NCBI RefSeq assembly: GCF_035943795.1
Contig: NZ_DASZBY010000017.1
Location: forward strand, 1 to 64,000
Reading direction: 5' to 3'
Source of the DNA: Aliidongia sp035943795
GTDB lineage: Bacteria; Pseudomonadota; Alphaproteobacteria; ATCC43930; CGMCC-115725
Length of the DNA stretch: 64,000 nucleotides
Part shown: one piece after another, positions 1 to 8,345 of the stretch
Layout of the letters: each line of letters starts with the position of its first letter
How positions within the stretch are numbered: position 1 is the stretch's first letter
Position numbers and translations under genes: made by a program
Notes under the pieces: model-generated
Databases searched by the model: none
Told to the model about the DNA's origin: nothing
What the model saw: the letters and a program-made list of their open reading frames with translations, nothing else

Positions 1-324
1 GTCCTAAAGCCCGGTGGAAGCGCGCTAATTCACCTGCCGATGCATATCTTCCCCGATGTAAACCACCGGTTTTGCGCAATTGCTCGATCCGCCTATCAGG
101 CCTTCACATGGATGTCGACTATCAAGGCGGCCATACGACGCTCTCTGCAGCACCTGGGCGGTAAGCCCTACATGCACGGCATATCCTACGAAATGCAAAA
201 ACTCGTCTCCGATCTCAGAGATGTCGGGTTTGGCCAAATACACCTGGCTTGCGTCACGGTCGGTGGCGCCCCCGCTCCTCATACCTGCGTGCTGATTCAG
301 AAGCCCGATCCGTCGGGCATATAG
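1..324 (+). CDS. SAM-dependent methyltransferase, C-terminal fragment
   Basis: The reading frame is open from base 1, so the gene begins left of the window. The first residues read VLKPGG, the post-motif block of class I (Methyltransf_11/12-like) SAM-dependent methyltransferases. After it come a hydrophobic beta-strand and the usual C-terminal strand pair, ending HTCVLIQKP before a TAG stop. An in-frame ATG at 40 lies inside this conserved block, so it is not the true start. The substrate cannot be told from the fragment. Local base composition is visibly less GC-rich than the rest of the window, which fits a variable surface-polysaccharide or secondary-metabolism locus, but that is inference. 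Confidence 0.7.
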   Translation, partial: VLKPGGSALIHLPMHIFPDVNHRFCAIARSAYQAFTWMSTIKAAIRRSLQHLGGKPYMHGISYEMQKLVSDLRDVGFGQIHLACVTVGGAPAPHTCVLIQKPDPSGI

Positions 325-784
325 AGCACGCGACAAGCCGTTCGTTCCAGACTCGCCGCCGCAATCGAAATCGACGCGTCGGATATTGCCCTCCGAAAAT
401 GCATCCTTTCTGGTGTTGAAGACCTTTATGGCAACGGCATTTTCCATGGAGGCAACAATGGCGACCTATTGAGTCGAGATTCTGGGACAGCACGGACGGG
501 TCGTCATGCATGCGAACCTGTCGGCACGGGACGATGATGAGGCCCGGCAGCTCTCCGGGGTGAAATACGCGTCTCGGCTCTTGGAGCTTTTCGAAGGCGA
601 TCGCCTGGTCGGCCGTCTCGGCAACCCTCCATCCGGGGATATTTCGGTCCCTGGCGAAGGCACGTCCAAAGCCGCGACGTCGATGTATCGCTGACCGCGC
701 CCGATGCCCAGCTTGGTATTGCAACAAACATCCTAGACCTGGGCGATCCGTCGCCTACTGAATCTCGTTCCCGCGCCCCTGCCG
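325..784. other. Gap of about 460 bp without a convincing gene
   Basis: Several short open frames exist on both strands, but none has a recognisable motif, a good ribosome binding site or protein-like composition throughout. The longest, a minus-strand frame across about 254-727, also runs antisense into the methyltransferase end. The stretch could be decayed coding sequence. I see no hairpin with a T-tract, repeat or RNA gene in it. Confidence 0.4.
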
Positions 785-1987
785 TCACATCTGATCGATG
801 AGTTCCTCGCGCAGCGCGGTCTGCCGCTTCAGCACCGCCGCATCGAGCTGACCGATCCAGACGCCGGGAACGGTCTCGCGCAGGACGCGATGGAGCGCCG
901 TCAAACCCTTCCACTCCTCGTCCAACTCGCCGCGCGTCAGGCGCTGACGCCCCTGGACGCTGCGCAGGATCCGGATCCAGATCGCTTCCTCGGTGTGAGG
1001 CAACCGGCCAGCCGCCAATTCCGCCGCCAGCCGCACCGGCAGCGCGTCGGGCTTAAGGTCGCCCGGCGCCCGGCCGGCGCCGATCTGGGCCAGCAATGCG
1101 AGTGCGGAATTGAGGTCGCTGAGGTCGCCCAGGAAATCCTTGAGCAGGCTCGGCGCATCGATCAGCCCGGCCACGAACTCGTCGAGCAGGGCGAAGCTGG
1201 TGGCCGACGGTCCGCCGCGCATCAAATCGAGCGACAGTTCGAGCTTGCCGAACAGGCTGCTGCCCTTCAGATGGACCGCCAGGCTACGAAGCGCCCAGAA
1301 CCGGAAATCGTCCGGAGAAACCCGGCTCTTCAACTCGTCCAGCAGCGCGTCGTAGCCCTCGGCGCCGAGCTTCGGCATGCGCCGTGCCGACTGCGCCATC
1401 TTGACCCTGAGGCGCGCCCTGTCGACGACACCGCTCAGGAAATTGCTGCGCTGCCGGTCGGTATCGCCCTCCTGCGCACGCGCCACGCGGCTGATCGCGG
1501 TGTTGATCGCTCCATCCTGCTGGACGACGACCTGGGATGTCGCCTCCAGAGTCAGAAGCTCGATCGGCGTGGCGCCCAGCTTGTCGAGCAAAGGCCGCAA
1601 CATGGTGCCGATGATCTTGCAGGCTGGCCGCGCGAACAGGTCGTCGGGACTGCGGCACAGCGGCATCGGGCCCGCGACGTCGAGGACGGCGACTTTCTTG
1701 TCGCCCGGCGCCGGCGGCGCCTCGCGAAACAGATGCTCGGCGCGGGTGACGAAACCGTCCGCCCGCTCCCGCTCGCGGATCACGCGCACCGCGGCCACGC
1801 CCGGACGTCCGAGGACCGCCGCGGCTGCGGCATCGACGGAGCGTTCCAGCTTTTCGAAATCGCTCCGGTCGAACGCACGCCGCAATTCGTCCCGATTGTC
1901 GTCGATCACCTGGATGATCTGCCAGCGCTGGTCGACGAGCGCCAGGATCTCGTAGCGCAATCGCCGTCCTTCGAAAAACTCAGCCAT
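785..1987 (-). CDS. Conserved hypothetical protein, about 400 aa
   Basis: I do not recognise the family. The frame continues upstream to 2125, but the start at 1987 (MAEFFEGRRLRYEILALVD) is preferred because the segment above it has no protein-like character and would overlap the promoter of the divergent gene at 2138. The protein is soluble, helix-rich, and rich in Arg, Leu and Ala, with no signal peptide, membrane span or Cys cluster. Residues 1-60 are strongly amphipathic and look coiled-coil-like. The C-terminal half is all-helical with a charged end (REELIDQM). It is transcribed divergently from the DUF1491 gene. No function can be assigned. Confidence 0.7.
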   Translation of the reverse strand: MAEFFEGRRLRYEILALVDQRWQIIQVIDDNRDELRRAFDRSDFEKLERSVDAAAAAVLGRPGVAAVRVIRERERADGFVTRAEHLFREAPPAPGDKKVAVLDVAGPMPLCRSPDDLFARPACKIIGTMLRPLLDKLGATPIELLTLEATSQVVVQQDGAINTAISRVARAQEGDTDRQRSNFLSGVVDRARLRVKMAQSARRMPKLGAEGYDALLDELKSRVSPDDFRFWALRSLAVHLKGSSLFGKLELSLDLMRGGPSATSFALLDEFVAGLIDAPSLLKDFLGDLSDLNSALALLAQIGAGRAPGDLKPDALPVRLAAELAAGRLPHTEEAIWIRILRSVQGRQRLTRGELDEEWKGLTALHRVLRETVPGVWIGQLDAAVLKRQTALREELIDQM

Positions 1988-2137
1988 CGCTCGCTCGTCC
2001 GTCCGGAATTCAGAAGATGCAGGTGCGATCCGGAACCCGCAGAATGCGGAGTTTGAACCACCGCCCGAGGGCGCGCTATCCTGCCCGAGCGGGTGGTCGG
2101 CGGGCAAGCCGACGATCGCTCGCAAAGTTTGTGGAGA

Positions 2138-2485
2138 ATGATGATCGAAGCGCGCCTCAAGACGGAAATCTGGGTTCAGGCCGCAGTGCGGCGCGCCAAC
2201 ATCGACGGCGGCATCGTGACCGTGGTCGCCAAGGGCGATCCGACCAGCGGCAGCGTGCTGGTCAAGATCAATCGCTTCGCCGACGGCTGCCAGGTCCTGG
2301 CCGAGACGCGGGACGCGAACGGCGCGCGGGCCTGGTATCGCGGCACCGGTGCCGCAGCGGTCGACGAGCCCACTGCGGATGCCTATATCGAGCGCGCGCG
2401 CCGGCGCGATCCCGACCTGTGGGTCGTCGAGGTCGAAGACCGCACCGGCCGGCTGCCGTTCGACGGCAAGATCCTGGACGCTTGA
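2138..2485 (+). CDS. DUF1491 family protein
   Basis: A small soluble protein of about 115 residues. ARLKTEIWVQAAVRRANIDG at the start and the later YRGTG and Trp-containing (LWVVEVEDRTGRLPF) segments match the DUF1491 family, found almost only in Alphaproteobacteria. The biochemical role is unknown. Two consecutive ATGs occur at 2138 and 2141 behind GGAG at 2133-2136. The second gives slightly better spacing, so the true product may be one residue shorter. A longer in-frame start at 2093 lacks a binding site. It is divergent from the hypothetical gene ending at 785 and stands alone. Confidence 0.85.
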   Translation: MMIEARLKTEIWVQAAVRRANIDGGIVTVVAKGDPTSGSVLVKINRFADGCQVLAETRDANGARAWYRGTGAAAVDEPTADAYIERARRRDPDLWVVEVEDRTGRLPFDGKILDA

Positions 2486-2606
2486 GCCACGCGCCGCCGG
2501 CCATGGTGCGGCATTGCGCCGGCCGAAGCGCGATGGCTTAATCGCCGCCGCAACGGAACGGCGCGGCGCCGACGCCCGCGGACGCTGGACCAGGGATCGA
2601 TATCGG

Positions 2607-3182
2607 ATGAAGCTTCAAGACCCGGCCCGCGCAACCGCATTGGCGTTCGTCCTGTGTGCACTGGCGCCCCTGCCCGCCGCCCACGCCCAGGACAACCGAA
2701 GCAAGAACCAGCAGCTGATCCAGAGCTTCTCGCCCTACGAGCGGGCGATGTACTACAAGCAGCAGGGCAACTACGCCAAGGCGATCGAGCTTCTGGAGCC
2801 GATGGCCGTCCAGGGCCATGGCTTCGAGCAGGCGCAATTGTCGCTCGGCCAATGCTACATCGCGACTGCCGCGACCGCGACATCGCCCGACGCTGCCCAT
2901 GACGCCCGGGTCAAGGGCACGAAATGGGTCCTGGCGGCGAGCGACGCCGGGTTGCCGGCAGCCCAGGTGCAGTTGATCCACATGATGCTCGAGGGCGGCG
3001 CCTTCAAAATCGAACCGGTCGCGGCCGGCATGTGGTACCTGGTCTGGAAACGCAATCCGGCCCGGCTGCAGACCGGCGTCTCCGAACTGGATCCGCCGCT
3101 GCTGCACAAGCTGCAGTCGACCCTGACCCCGGCTGACTGGCAGAAGGCCGAGGCCCAGGCCGGCGCCTGGCGGCCGCAGTAG
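2607..3182 (+). CDS. Secreted TPR/Sel1-like repeat protein
   Basis: Encodes 191 residues. The N-terminus has a classical Sec signal peptide: a short basic n-region, a hydrophobic stretch (ALAFVLCALAPLPAAHA) and an AHA cleavage site before QDN near residue 27. The mature part has helical pairs with Sel1/TPR character (YYKQQGNYAKAIELLEPMA, then LGQCYIATA and KWVLAASDAGLPAAQVQL), so it is probably a periplasmic scaffold or binding protein. The ATG at 2607 was chosen because it places the signal peptide at the terminus; the frame upstream is out of character. It converges with the DUF1499 gene, with only two bases between stops. The partner is unknown. Confidence 0.75.
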   Translation: MKLQDPARATALAFVLCALAPLPAAHAQDNRSKNQQLIQSFSPYERAMYYKQQGNYAKAIELLEPMAVQGHGFEQAQLSLGQCYIATAATATSPDAAHDARVKGTKWVLAASDAGLPAAQVQLIHMMLEGGAFKIEPVAAGMWYLVWKRNPARLQTGVSELDPPLLHKLQSTLTPADWQKAEAQAGAWRPQ

Positions 3183-3184
3183 GG

Positions 3185-3694
3185 CTACCGCTTCGCCACG
3201 CTCTGCAGCAGGCCGACCCAGTTGCGCACACGGGCGGCGTTGGCGCCGAAATCGAGGCGGCCGTAGCGGGACCGGCTCTCGATCGCGAAGCTCGATTTTC
3301 CGTCCGGCAGATCGACGAATTCGATGGTGACGATCGCAGGCAGGCGCAGCAGAACGGAGTGCTGGACGTAGGTGATCTTGCGCCGGTCGCCGTCGCCGGC
3401 GACGAGCTTGACCCGGTGCTGGCGCGCGACCGTCTCGCTCCACAGGTCGCGCAACCGCTCCCATTCCATATCGAATACCGGCGATTCGGCGTCTGGTGTC
3501 CGGCTGCAATAGTCCTTGGGGCACATCAGGAAGCGGCTGTGCTTGGGCTTCGCCGACAGATGGCCGAATTCCGCCACCTCGCCTTCGGCCACCCGGTCCT
3601 CGGCGTCCCGTCCCATGACGATGCGGATGGCGACCAGGCCGACGAGGACCAGGCCTAGAACCACGAGCAATCCACCAAATGCTTTTCTTTTCAC
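3185..3694 (-). CDS. DUF1499 family membrane-anchored protein
   Basis: Encodes 169 residues from a GTG start. Residues 5-27 form one hydrophobic segment (FGGLLVVLGLVLVGLVAIRIVM), an N-terminal anchor, and the rest should face the periplasm. A MCPKDYC motif after the anchor and the later IEFVDLPDGKSSFAIESRSR and GRLDFGANAARVRNW segments match DUF1499 proteins, whose biochemical role is unknown. The last block, in which a conserved Arg/Asn follows DFG, is the family hallmark. No strong Shine-Dalgarno precedes the GTG. The gene converges tail-to-tail with the TPR protein gene. Confidence 0.8.
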   Translation of the reverse strand: MKRKAFGGLLVVLGLVLVGLVAIRIVMGRDAEDRVAEGEVAEFGHLSAKPKHSRFLMCPKDYCSRTPDAESPVFDMEWERLRDLWSETVARQHRVKLVAGDGDRRKITYVQHSVLLRLPAIVTIEFVDLPDGKSSFAIESRSRYGRLDFGANAARVRNWVGLLQSVAKR

Positions 3695-3922
3695 GCTGAG
3701 GACGTCCGCTGACCGCTGTTGCGCCGTCCGCCGCGATCGCCCCGGAATGACGAGGGATCACGCGATACCGACCCGGCCTTTTAGCGCAATTGGCCGTCGC
3801 CGTCAGGTTTCTCGGACCGCGCGCAGGATTACGGCTGCGGGATGCATCGTGTTTTACCGATCGTTAAGCCTAAGATCGCCATCCTGGGCTCACCCTCCTC
3901 CCCTCGCTTCCGGGAATTCTCC

Positions 3923-4432
3923 ATGAACGCGGCGTCCGACCAGTTGACCAACCCGGCCGCTTTCGCCTTCTTGATCGAGCAGACCGCGCCGCTCGAAGCC
4001 GGCTCGGTGTCGATCGACCGTCACGGCACCATGACCCGACGCGATCGGCGGGAGCCGATCCGATTCGGATTCCAGTTCGCCGGACGGACCTTCGAAGCGA
4101 CGGCCCGACCGGACGAGGGCAAGCTGCTGGTCGAATTCACCACCATGATCGGCACCCTGCCCTATTCGGTGGAGAACAGGATCTTGCGCGCCCGCCTGCT
4201 GCGGGTGCTGGCCGGCCTGCGCAGCACAGGCCTGGTCTGGGAGTTGGGGCCGCACCAGGAACTGCGCGTCGGCGGCCGGACCCACATGGAGACACCGGCA
4301 ATCGCGACCCGCATCGTGGCTACGGTCGTCACGACCTTGTTGCCCGTGCGTGCCTATTTCGATCTTTTGGACGAAGTGCTGAACCCGCCGGCCGAGCCGG
4401 CGCCCGGCACCGCGCTGGCTGTCCCGAAGTAG
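3923..4432 (+). CDS. Hypothetical protein next to flagellar genes
   Basis: A 169-residue soluble protein that I do not recognise. The ATG at 3923 is preferred over an in-frame start at 3842 because the upstream residues are low-complexity and lie in the promoter-like gap. The chain alternates strands and helices: a sheet-like first half (GTMTRRDRREPIRFGFQFAG), then a helix rich in Arg and Leu (ENRILRARLLRVLAGL), then a second sheet/helix unit. This outline is reminiscent of small chaperone-like alpha/beta folds, but that is only a guess. It converges with fliJ, stops 3 bases apart, which is its only link to motility. Confidence 0.6.
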   Translation: MNAASDQLTNPAAFAFLIEQTAPLEAGSVSIDRHGTMTRRDRREPIRFGFQFAGRTFEATARPDEGKLLVEFTTMIGTLPYSVENRILRARLLRVLAGLRSTGLVWELGPHQELRVGGRTHMETPAIATRIVATVVTTLLPVRAYFDLLDEVLNPPAEPAPGTALAVPK

Positions 4433-4435
4433 CGG

Positions 4436-4852
4436 CTATTTGCCCTGGCGGCGGAAGATGCCGATCGCCACTTCGTCGAGCGCCGTCTGCTCGCGCGCAT
4501 CGCGCTTCTTGCGTGCCCGTTCCTCTGCCGCTGCGGCGGCCAGTTCGAACTTCTTGAGTTCGGCGAAGGCGTCCTTCAACGCCTCGCGGGCCTGCTCGAT
4601 CTGCCCCTCGACCTCGGCGATAGAGCGATTGAGCTTCTCGCGCCGCTCGATCACCCGTACCGCATAGGCGCCATAAGTCATGCCCGCTTCGAGCGACTGG
4701 GCCGCGGCCGCCTGTTCGCGTACCGCTTCGGCTGCGAGATCCTCCAGGTCCTGGCGCAGCCGGTCGGCCAGCCGCATCAACTCGCCCAGGCGGCGCTGCG
4801 CCTCGTCGACGGTCCATTTATGCAAGCGGATCTGGCTTTGAAACGGCTTCAC
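4436..4852 (-). CDS. fliJ: Flagellar export protein FliJ
   Basis: A 138-residue, almost wholly helical, charged protein. Long heptad-like stretches (LMRLADRLRQDLEDLAAEAV and the Glu/Ala-rich C-terminal half) predict an antiparallel coiled coil, the fold of FliJ. FliJ acts in the cytoplasm as the stalk-like partner of the FliI ATPase hexamer and as an escort for export chaperones in the flagellar type III apparatus. The start is GTG and overlaps the fliI stop by 4 nt (GTGA), so translation is probably coupled. FliJ diverges greatly in sequence; the call rests on size, coiled-coil character and position directly after fliI. Confidence 0.88.
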   Translation of the reverse strand: MKPFQSQIRLHKWTVDEAQRRLGELMRLADRLRQDLEDLAAEAVREQAAAAQSLEAGMTYGAYAVRVIERREKLNRSIAEVEGQIEQAREALKDAFAELKKFELAAAAAEERARKKRDAREQTALDEVAIGIFRRQGK

Positions 4853-6174
4853 GCGTTGGCTCCGATCAAAATCTCGGCAAGGGCGGCGTAGCCTTCCCCG
4901 AGCGTCGCGCGTTCGCGCTTGCCCTGGGACAGGAATTTCTCGATGGCCGGGTAATAGTCGATCGCCTGGTCGATCTTGGCATCGCTGCCCCGGCGATAGG
5001 CGCCGAGGCGGATCAGCTCCGCCATGTTCTCGTAGGTCGCGGCCAGCGTGCGGGCGCGCTGCACCAGCTGGTTCTCCTCGTCGGAGTTGCAGCCGGGCAT
5101 GGTGCGCGAGATCGAGCGCAGGATGTCGATCGCCGGATAGCGGCCGCGCTCGGTGATGCGGCGATCAAGCACGATATGGCCGTCCAGGATGCCGCGGACC
5201 GCATCCGCGATCGGCTCGTTGTGATCGTCGCCCTCGACCAGCACGGTGAACAGCCCGGTGATGCTGCCGGCGCCGGTGCCGGGACCGGCACGCTCCAGCA
5301 GGCGGGGCAACTCGCCGAACACGGTCGGCGTATAGCCCTTGCTGGCCGGCGGCTCGCCGGCCGACAGGCCGATCTCGCGCTGGGCCATGGCGAAACGGGT
5401 CACGCTGTCCATCAGGCACAGCACATCCATGCCCTCGTCGCGGAAATATTCGGCGACCGACAGGGTCAGATAGGCGGCCTGCCGGCGCATCAGCGAGGAT
5501 TCGTCCGAGGTCGCGACCACGACGACGCTGCGCGCCAGGCCTTCCTCGCCCAGATCGTCCTCGATGAATTCCTGCACCTCGCGGCCCCGCTCGCCGATCA
5601 ACCCGATCACGCTCGCGTCGTTCGCGGTGTAGCGCGCCAGCATCGACAGCAGCACCGACTTGCCGACGCCGGAGCCGGCGAAGATGCCCATGCGCTGGCC
5701 ACGGCAGCAGGTGAGAAACGTGTTGAGCGCACGCACGCCCAAATCGACCTTGCCCTGGACGCGCTTGCGCTGATGGGCCGGCGGCGGCTGGTTGCGCAGC
5801 GGATAGGCCGCGGGTCCCTGCGGCAACGGGCCCTTGCCGTCGATCGGCTCGCCCATGGCATTCACCACGCGGCCCAGCCAGCGGCGGTCGGGGAAGATGG
5901 CCGGCGGGGCGGTCGCGACCTCGACCCGGCAACCGAGCCCGACGCCGGTCAGCGGACCGAACGGCATCACCAGGGTGCGCCCCTCGCGAAAGCCGATGAC
6001 CTCGCACGGCAGCGGCTTGTCGCCTTCGCCGATGATGAGGCACCGCCCGCCGATCGTCAGACGGCGCTCGATGCCGCCGATCTCGACCAGCATGCCGAGG
6101 ATCGCAGTGACCCGCCCCCAATAGCGATGGGCCGCGAGGCTTCCGACGGCCTGCGAGATCCCTTCCAGCAACAT
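4849..6174 (-). CDS. fliI: Flagellum-specific ATP synthase FliI
   Basis: A 441-residue ATPase of the flagellar type III export apparatus, homologous to F1-beta. Walker A is GSGVGKS at residues 167-173, Walker B is VLCLMD at 251-256, and the family signatures GERGREV and PASKGYTPTVF (loops contacting nucleotide) are present. The N-terminal beta-barrel domain spans about 1-95 and the C-terminal helical domain about 350-441. Length is normal. It is the first gene of a fliI-fliJ unit, divergent from ctrA across a 208-bp intergenic region with a CtrA box, so CtrA control is likely. The ATG at 6174 sits after GGATAGGCG. Confidence 0.97.
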   Translation of the reverse strand: MLLEGISQAVGSLAAHRYWGRVTAILGMLVEIGGIERRLTIGGRCLIIGEGDKPLPCEVIGFREGRTLVMPFGPLTGVGLGCRVEVATAPPAIFPDRRWLGRVVNAMGEPIDGKGPLPQGPAAYPLRNQPPPAHQRKRVQGKVDLGVRALNTFLTCCRGQRMGIFAGSGVGKSVLLSMLARYTANDASVIGLIGERGREVQEFIEDDLGEEGLARSVVVVATSDESSLMRRQAAYLTLSVAEYFRDEGMDVLCLMDSVTRFAMAQREIGLSAGEPPASKGYTPTVFGELPRLLERAGPGTGAGSITGLFTVLVEGDDHNEPIADAVRGILDGHIVLDRRITERGRYPAIDILRSISRTMPGCNSDEENQLVQRARTLAATYENMAELIRLGAYRRGSDAKIDQAIDYYPAIEKFLSQGKRERATLGEGYAALAEILIGANA

Positions 6175-6262
6175 CGCCTATCCATTCGGTGAGCCCGGCA
6201 AACACCGGCCGGCCGGCGGCCGGAATTCGCGCCACGATCCGGAAATCATGCAGGGTTGTTGC

Positions 6263-6278
6263 TTAAGCAAGATTTAAC
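6263..6278. promoter_or_regulatory. CtrA-binding box between fliI and ctrA
   Basis: TTAA (6263-6266), seven bases, then TTAAC (6274-6278) is a perfect match to the full CtrA site TTAA-N7-TTAAC. A weaker copy, TAAA-N7-TTAAC, lies at 6308-6323. The tandem GTTAACGTTAAC at 6340-6351 runs into a palindrome centred on CCATGG just before ctrA. The perfect box is 85 bp from the fliI start and about 105 bp from the ctrA start. This fits autoregulation of ctrA and control of the divergent flagellar genes. Confidence 0.8.
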
Positions 6279-6382
6279 GGGGTCTGGGCCCCTTCGGCGT
6301 ACCGCGGTAAATCTTTTCTTAACGCACGCCTTGCAATTTGTTAACGTTAACCATGGTTAGCCGAGGGACCTAGGAGACCGCC

Positions 6383-7102
6383 ATGCGGGTACTGATCGTC
6401 GAAGATGATAGCGCCACGTCGGCCACGATCGAGCTTGTGCTTAAAGCCGAGGGCTTCATCTGTGATACGACCGATCTGGGCGAGGACGGCCTCGAGATCG
6501 GCAAGCTTTACGACTACGACATCATCATTCTCGATCTGATGCTGCCGGATATCGATGGCTACGAGGTGCTGCGGCGCCTGCGTGCCGCGCGCGTGCGCAC
6601 GCCCATCCTGATCCTGTCGGGCCTGGGCGAACTGGATCACAAGATCAAGGGGCTGGGTTTCGGCGCCGATGATTTCCTGACCAAGCCGTTCGACAAGCGC
6701 GAGCTGGTCGCCCGGATCCACGCCATCATCCGCCGCGCCAAGGGCCATTCGGAATCGATCATCCGGACCGGCCGCTTCTCGGTCAACCTGGACACGCGCA
6801 CGGTCGAGGTCGACGGCAAGCCGCTGCACCTGACCGGCAAGGAATACGGCATCCTCGAGCTGCTGTCGCTGCGCAAGGGCACGACCTTGACCAAGGAGAT
6901 GTTCCTGAACCATCTCTACGGCGGCATGGACGAGCCGGAACTCAAGATCATCGACGTCTTCGTCTGCAAGCTGCGCAAGAAGATGTCGACCGCGACCTCC
7001 GGCGAGAATTACATCGAAACGGTCTGGGGCCGCGGCTACGTGCTGCGCGAACAGCCGACCGCGGAATCCGCGGCCAGCGGGGCACGCCAGCCAGCGGCTT
7101 GA
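6383..7102 (+). CDS. ctrA: Cell-cycle/motility response regulator CtrA
   Basis: A 239-residue OmpR-family response regulator. The receiver spans residues 1-120: acidic pocket EDD at 7-9, phospho-acceptor Asp51 in ILDLMLPDIDG, and conserved Lys101 in LTKPFD. The winged-helix DNA-binding domain spans about 125-225, and its run from LTGKEYGILELLSLRKG through the segment ending KIIDVFVCKLRKK is diagnostic of CtrA. CtrA is phosphorylated through the CckA-ChpT relay. It is essential for the cell cycle in Caulobacterales and Rhizobiales, and mainly controls motility in Rhodospirillales. A ChpT gene lies in this window at 18699. A Rho-independent terminator follows at 7121. Confidence 0.95.
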   Translation: MRVLIVEDDSATSATIELVLKAEGFICDTTDLGEDGLEIGKLYDYDIIILDLMLPDIDGYEVLRRLRAARVRTPILILSGLGELDHKIKGLGFGADDFLTKPFDKRELVARIHAIIRRAKGHSESIIRTGRFSVNLDTRTVEVDGKPLHLTGKEYGILELLSLRKGTTLTKEMFLNHLYGGMDEPELKIIDVFVCKLRKKMSTATSGENYIETVWGRGYVLREQPTAESAASGARQPAA

Positions 7103-7120
7103 TCGGCTGGTTACGAAAAC

Positions 7121-7158
7121 AAAACCCGGCCGAGGCGCAATGCCTCGGTCGGGTTTTT
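7121..7158. terminator. Bidirectional Rho-independent terminator after ctrA
   Basis: The arm ACCCGGCCGAGGC pairs with GCCTCGGTCGGGT around a short CAAT-type loop, with a single G-T wobble. TTTTT follows on the plus strand, and A-rich sequence precedes the stem, so it can also work on the minus strand. It lies 19 bp past the ctrA stop and about 70 bp beyond the end of the convergent nuclease gene, which it could serve as well. Confidence 0.9.
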
Positions 7159-7226
7159 CGTTTTGGGCTCCAGGATGCGGAGTTGAGGGCAGGCGTCCCG
7201 TTCCCCCAATCCGCCCCGGTCGGACG

Positions 7227-8345
7227 TCAGTCCGCGCCGAACGTATCCGGCGTGACCGTGACGCGGCCGGCCTCGATATCCTTCACCGTGACCAGCGGAA
7301 AGCCGACGGTGATGTTCTCGCTCTGCCGCCAGGCATCGACGATCTCGTCGCGCAGTTCCGCGACGCCGGCCGCCAATTGCCGGGTCGCGACGGCGACTTC
7401 CGCCGGCTGAGGCGTCTGGTAATTGTCGTTATTGTTGGCCTTCGCCGCCTGATAGACTGCCGACACTTGGCTCAGCGTTTCAGCCAGATAGAGCGGCACG
7501 CGGGCTTCGATCGTGCTAACGCCGCGGTCGGTGTACGGTCGGACGTTCGCCCGGACCGCATTGAAATTGATGAAATTCTTGACGAACGCGCCTTCGAACT
7601 GGGCGTGGATCGGCGCGGTGGTGAAACCGTTCGGGTTGGGATAGGCACCCCAGCCGTTGAAATGCACCGACACGTGCAGCGGCTGGCTGCCGTCCGCCAC
7701 GAAATGGCTCCAATAGCCGATGTCCCGGATGATCAGCCGTTCGCGCAGGGCCAGCTCATAGGCGAAATATTCCCGGTCGGACCGGGTCTTCGCCGTGCGC
7801 AGGCCGACGCCGAAGGCGCGCCACATGCCGAAGTCTTTCCGCACCTGCTGGAAATCATCCATGATTTCGTAGGGCAGGTAGCCCGAAGCGTACTGGTCCT
7901 GTTTGCCGGGGTTCGTGGCCGCGCGCTGTGCGGTATCGAACGCCTCTCGGGTCGTCGGCAGTGCCGTCAGCGGGATGAGGCCGCCGATCACGAAGGCATT
8001 GTCGTCGAGATCGATGAAATGGCCCGGATCCCGTTCGGCGTCATGGACGGTGAAAGTGGTCGAGATGCGCCCATTTGCGACGCCGGTGACGGTGCCTGTG
8101 GTCTTCGACTCGTCCGCCTCGGCGCCGAGTTGGCTGATTTCCTCGATCGCAAGCGGCGTGCGAAGAAAGGCCGGGACTTCCCGCGGCAGAGCCTCGGCGG
8201 CCAGCCCGCTGATTTCGATGTGCCCGGTATGCCCCCAGGCGAAAGCGTGCCCAGGTGTCGCGAGGCCGATCGTCGCGAGAGTTGCGGCGGAAATGACCGA
8301 GGCCGCGCGCGCCATGCCGGGCCTCCCAGTTCGCTGAAGCATCAT
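7227..8345 (-). CDS. Secreted S1/P1-type zinc nuclease
   Basis: About 372 residues. A signal peptide (MARAASVISA through GHAFA) would be cleaved directly before WGHTGH. In the S1/P1 nuclease family the mature N-terminal Trp and a nearby His bind the zinc cluster. Further ligand-like motifs follow: HFIDLDD, then WSHFVADGSQPLHVSVH. These enzymes cut single-stranded nucleic acids and release 5'-nucleotides outside the cytoplasm, so nutrient scavenging is likely. AGGAG at 8350-8354 supports the start at 8345 or the adjacent ATG at 8342, and rules out the longer frame from 8390. It is longer than fungal P1, and an insert before the zinc motifs is possible. Confidence 0.85.
   Translation of the reverse strand: MMLQRTGRPGMARAASVISAATLATIGLATPGHAFAWGHTGHIEISGLAAEALPREVPAFLRTPLAIEEISQLGAEADESKTTGTVTGVANGRISTTFTVHDAERDPGHFIDLDDNAFVIGGLIPLTALPTTREAFDTAQRAATNPGKQDQYASGYLPYEIMDDFQQVRKDFGMWRAFGVGLRTAKTRSDREYFAYELALRERLIIRDIGYWSHFVADGSQPLHVSVHFNGWGAYPNPNGFTTAPIHAQFEGAFVKNFINFNAVRANVRPYTDRGVSTIEARVPLYLAETLSQVSAVYQAAKANNNDNYQTPQPAEVAVATRQLAAGVAELRDEIVDAWRQSENITVGFPLVTVKDIEAGRVTVTPDTFGAD

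Noticed and set aside
303..318. GCCCGA / TCGGGC stem at the end of the methyltransferase gene
   Set aside because: Six base pairs inside coding sequence without a T-tract; expected by chance.
254..727. Minus-strand frame of 157 codons in the left gap
   Set aside because: The middle part looks mildly protein-like, but it overlaps the methyltransferase end antisense and has no recognisable domain. Kept only as a note in the gap entry.
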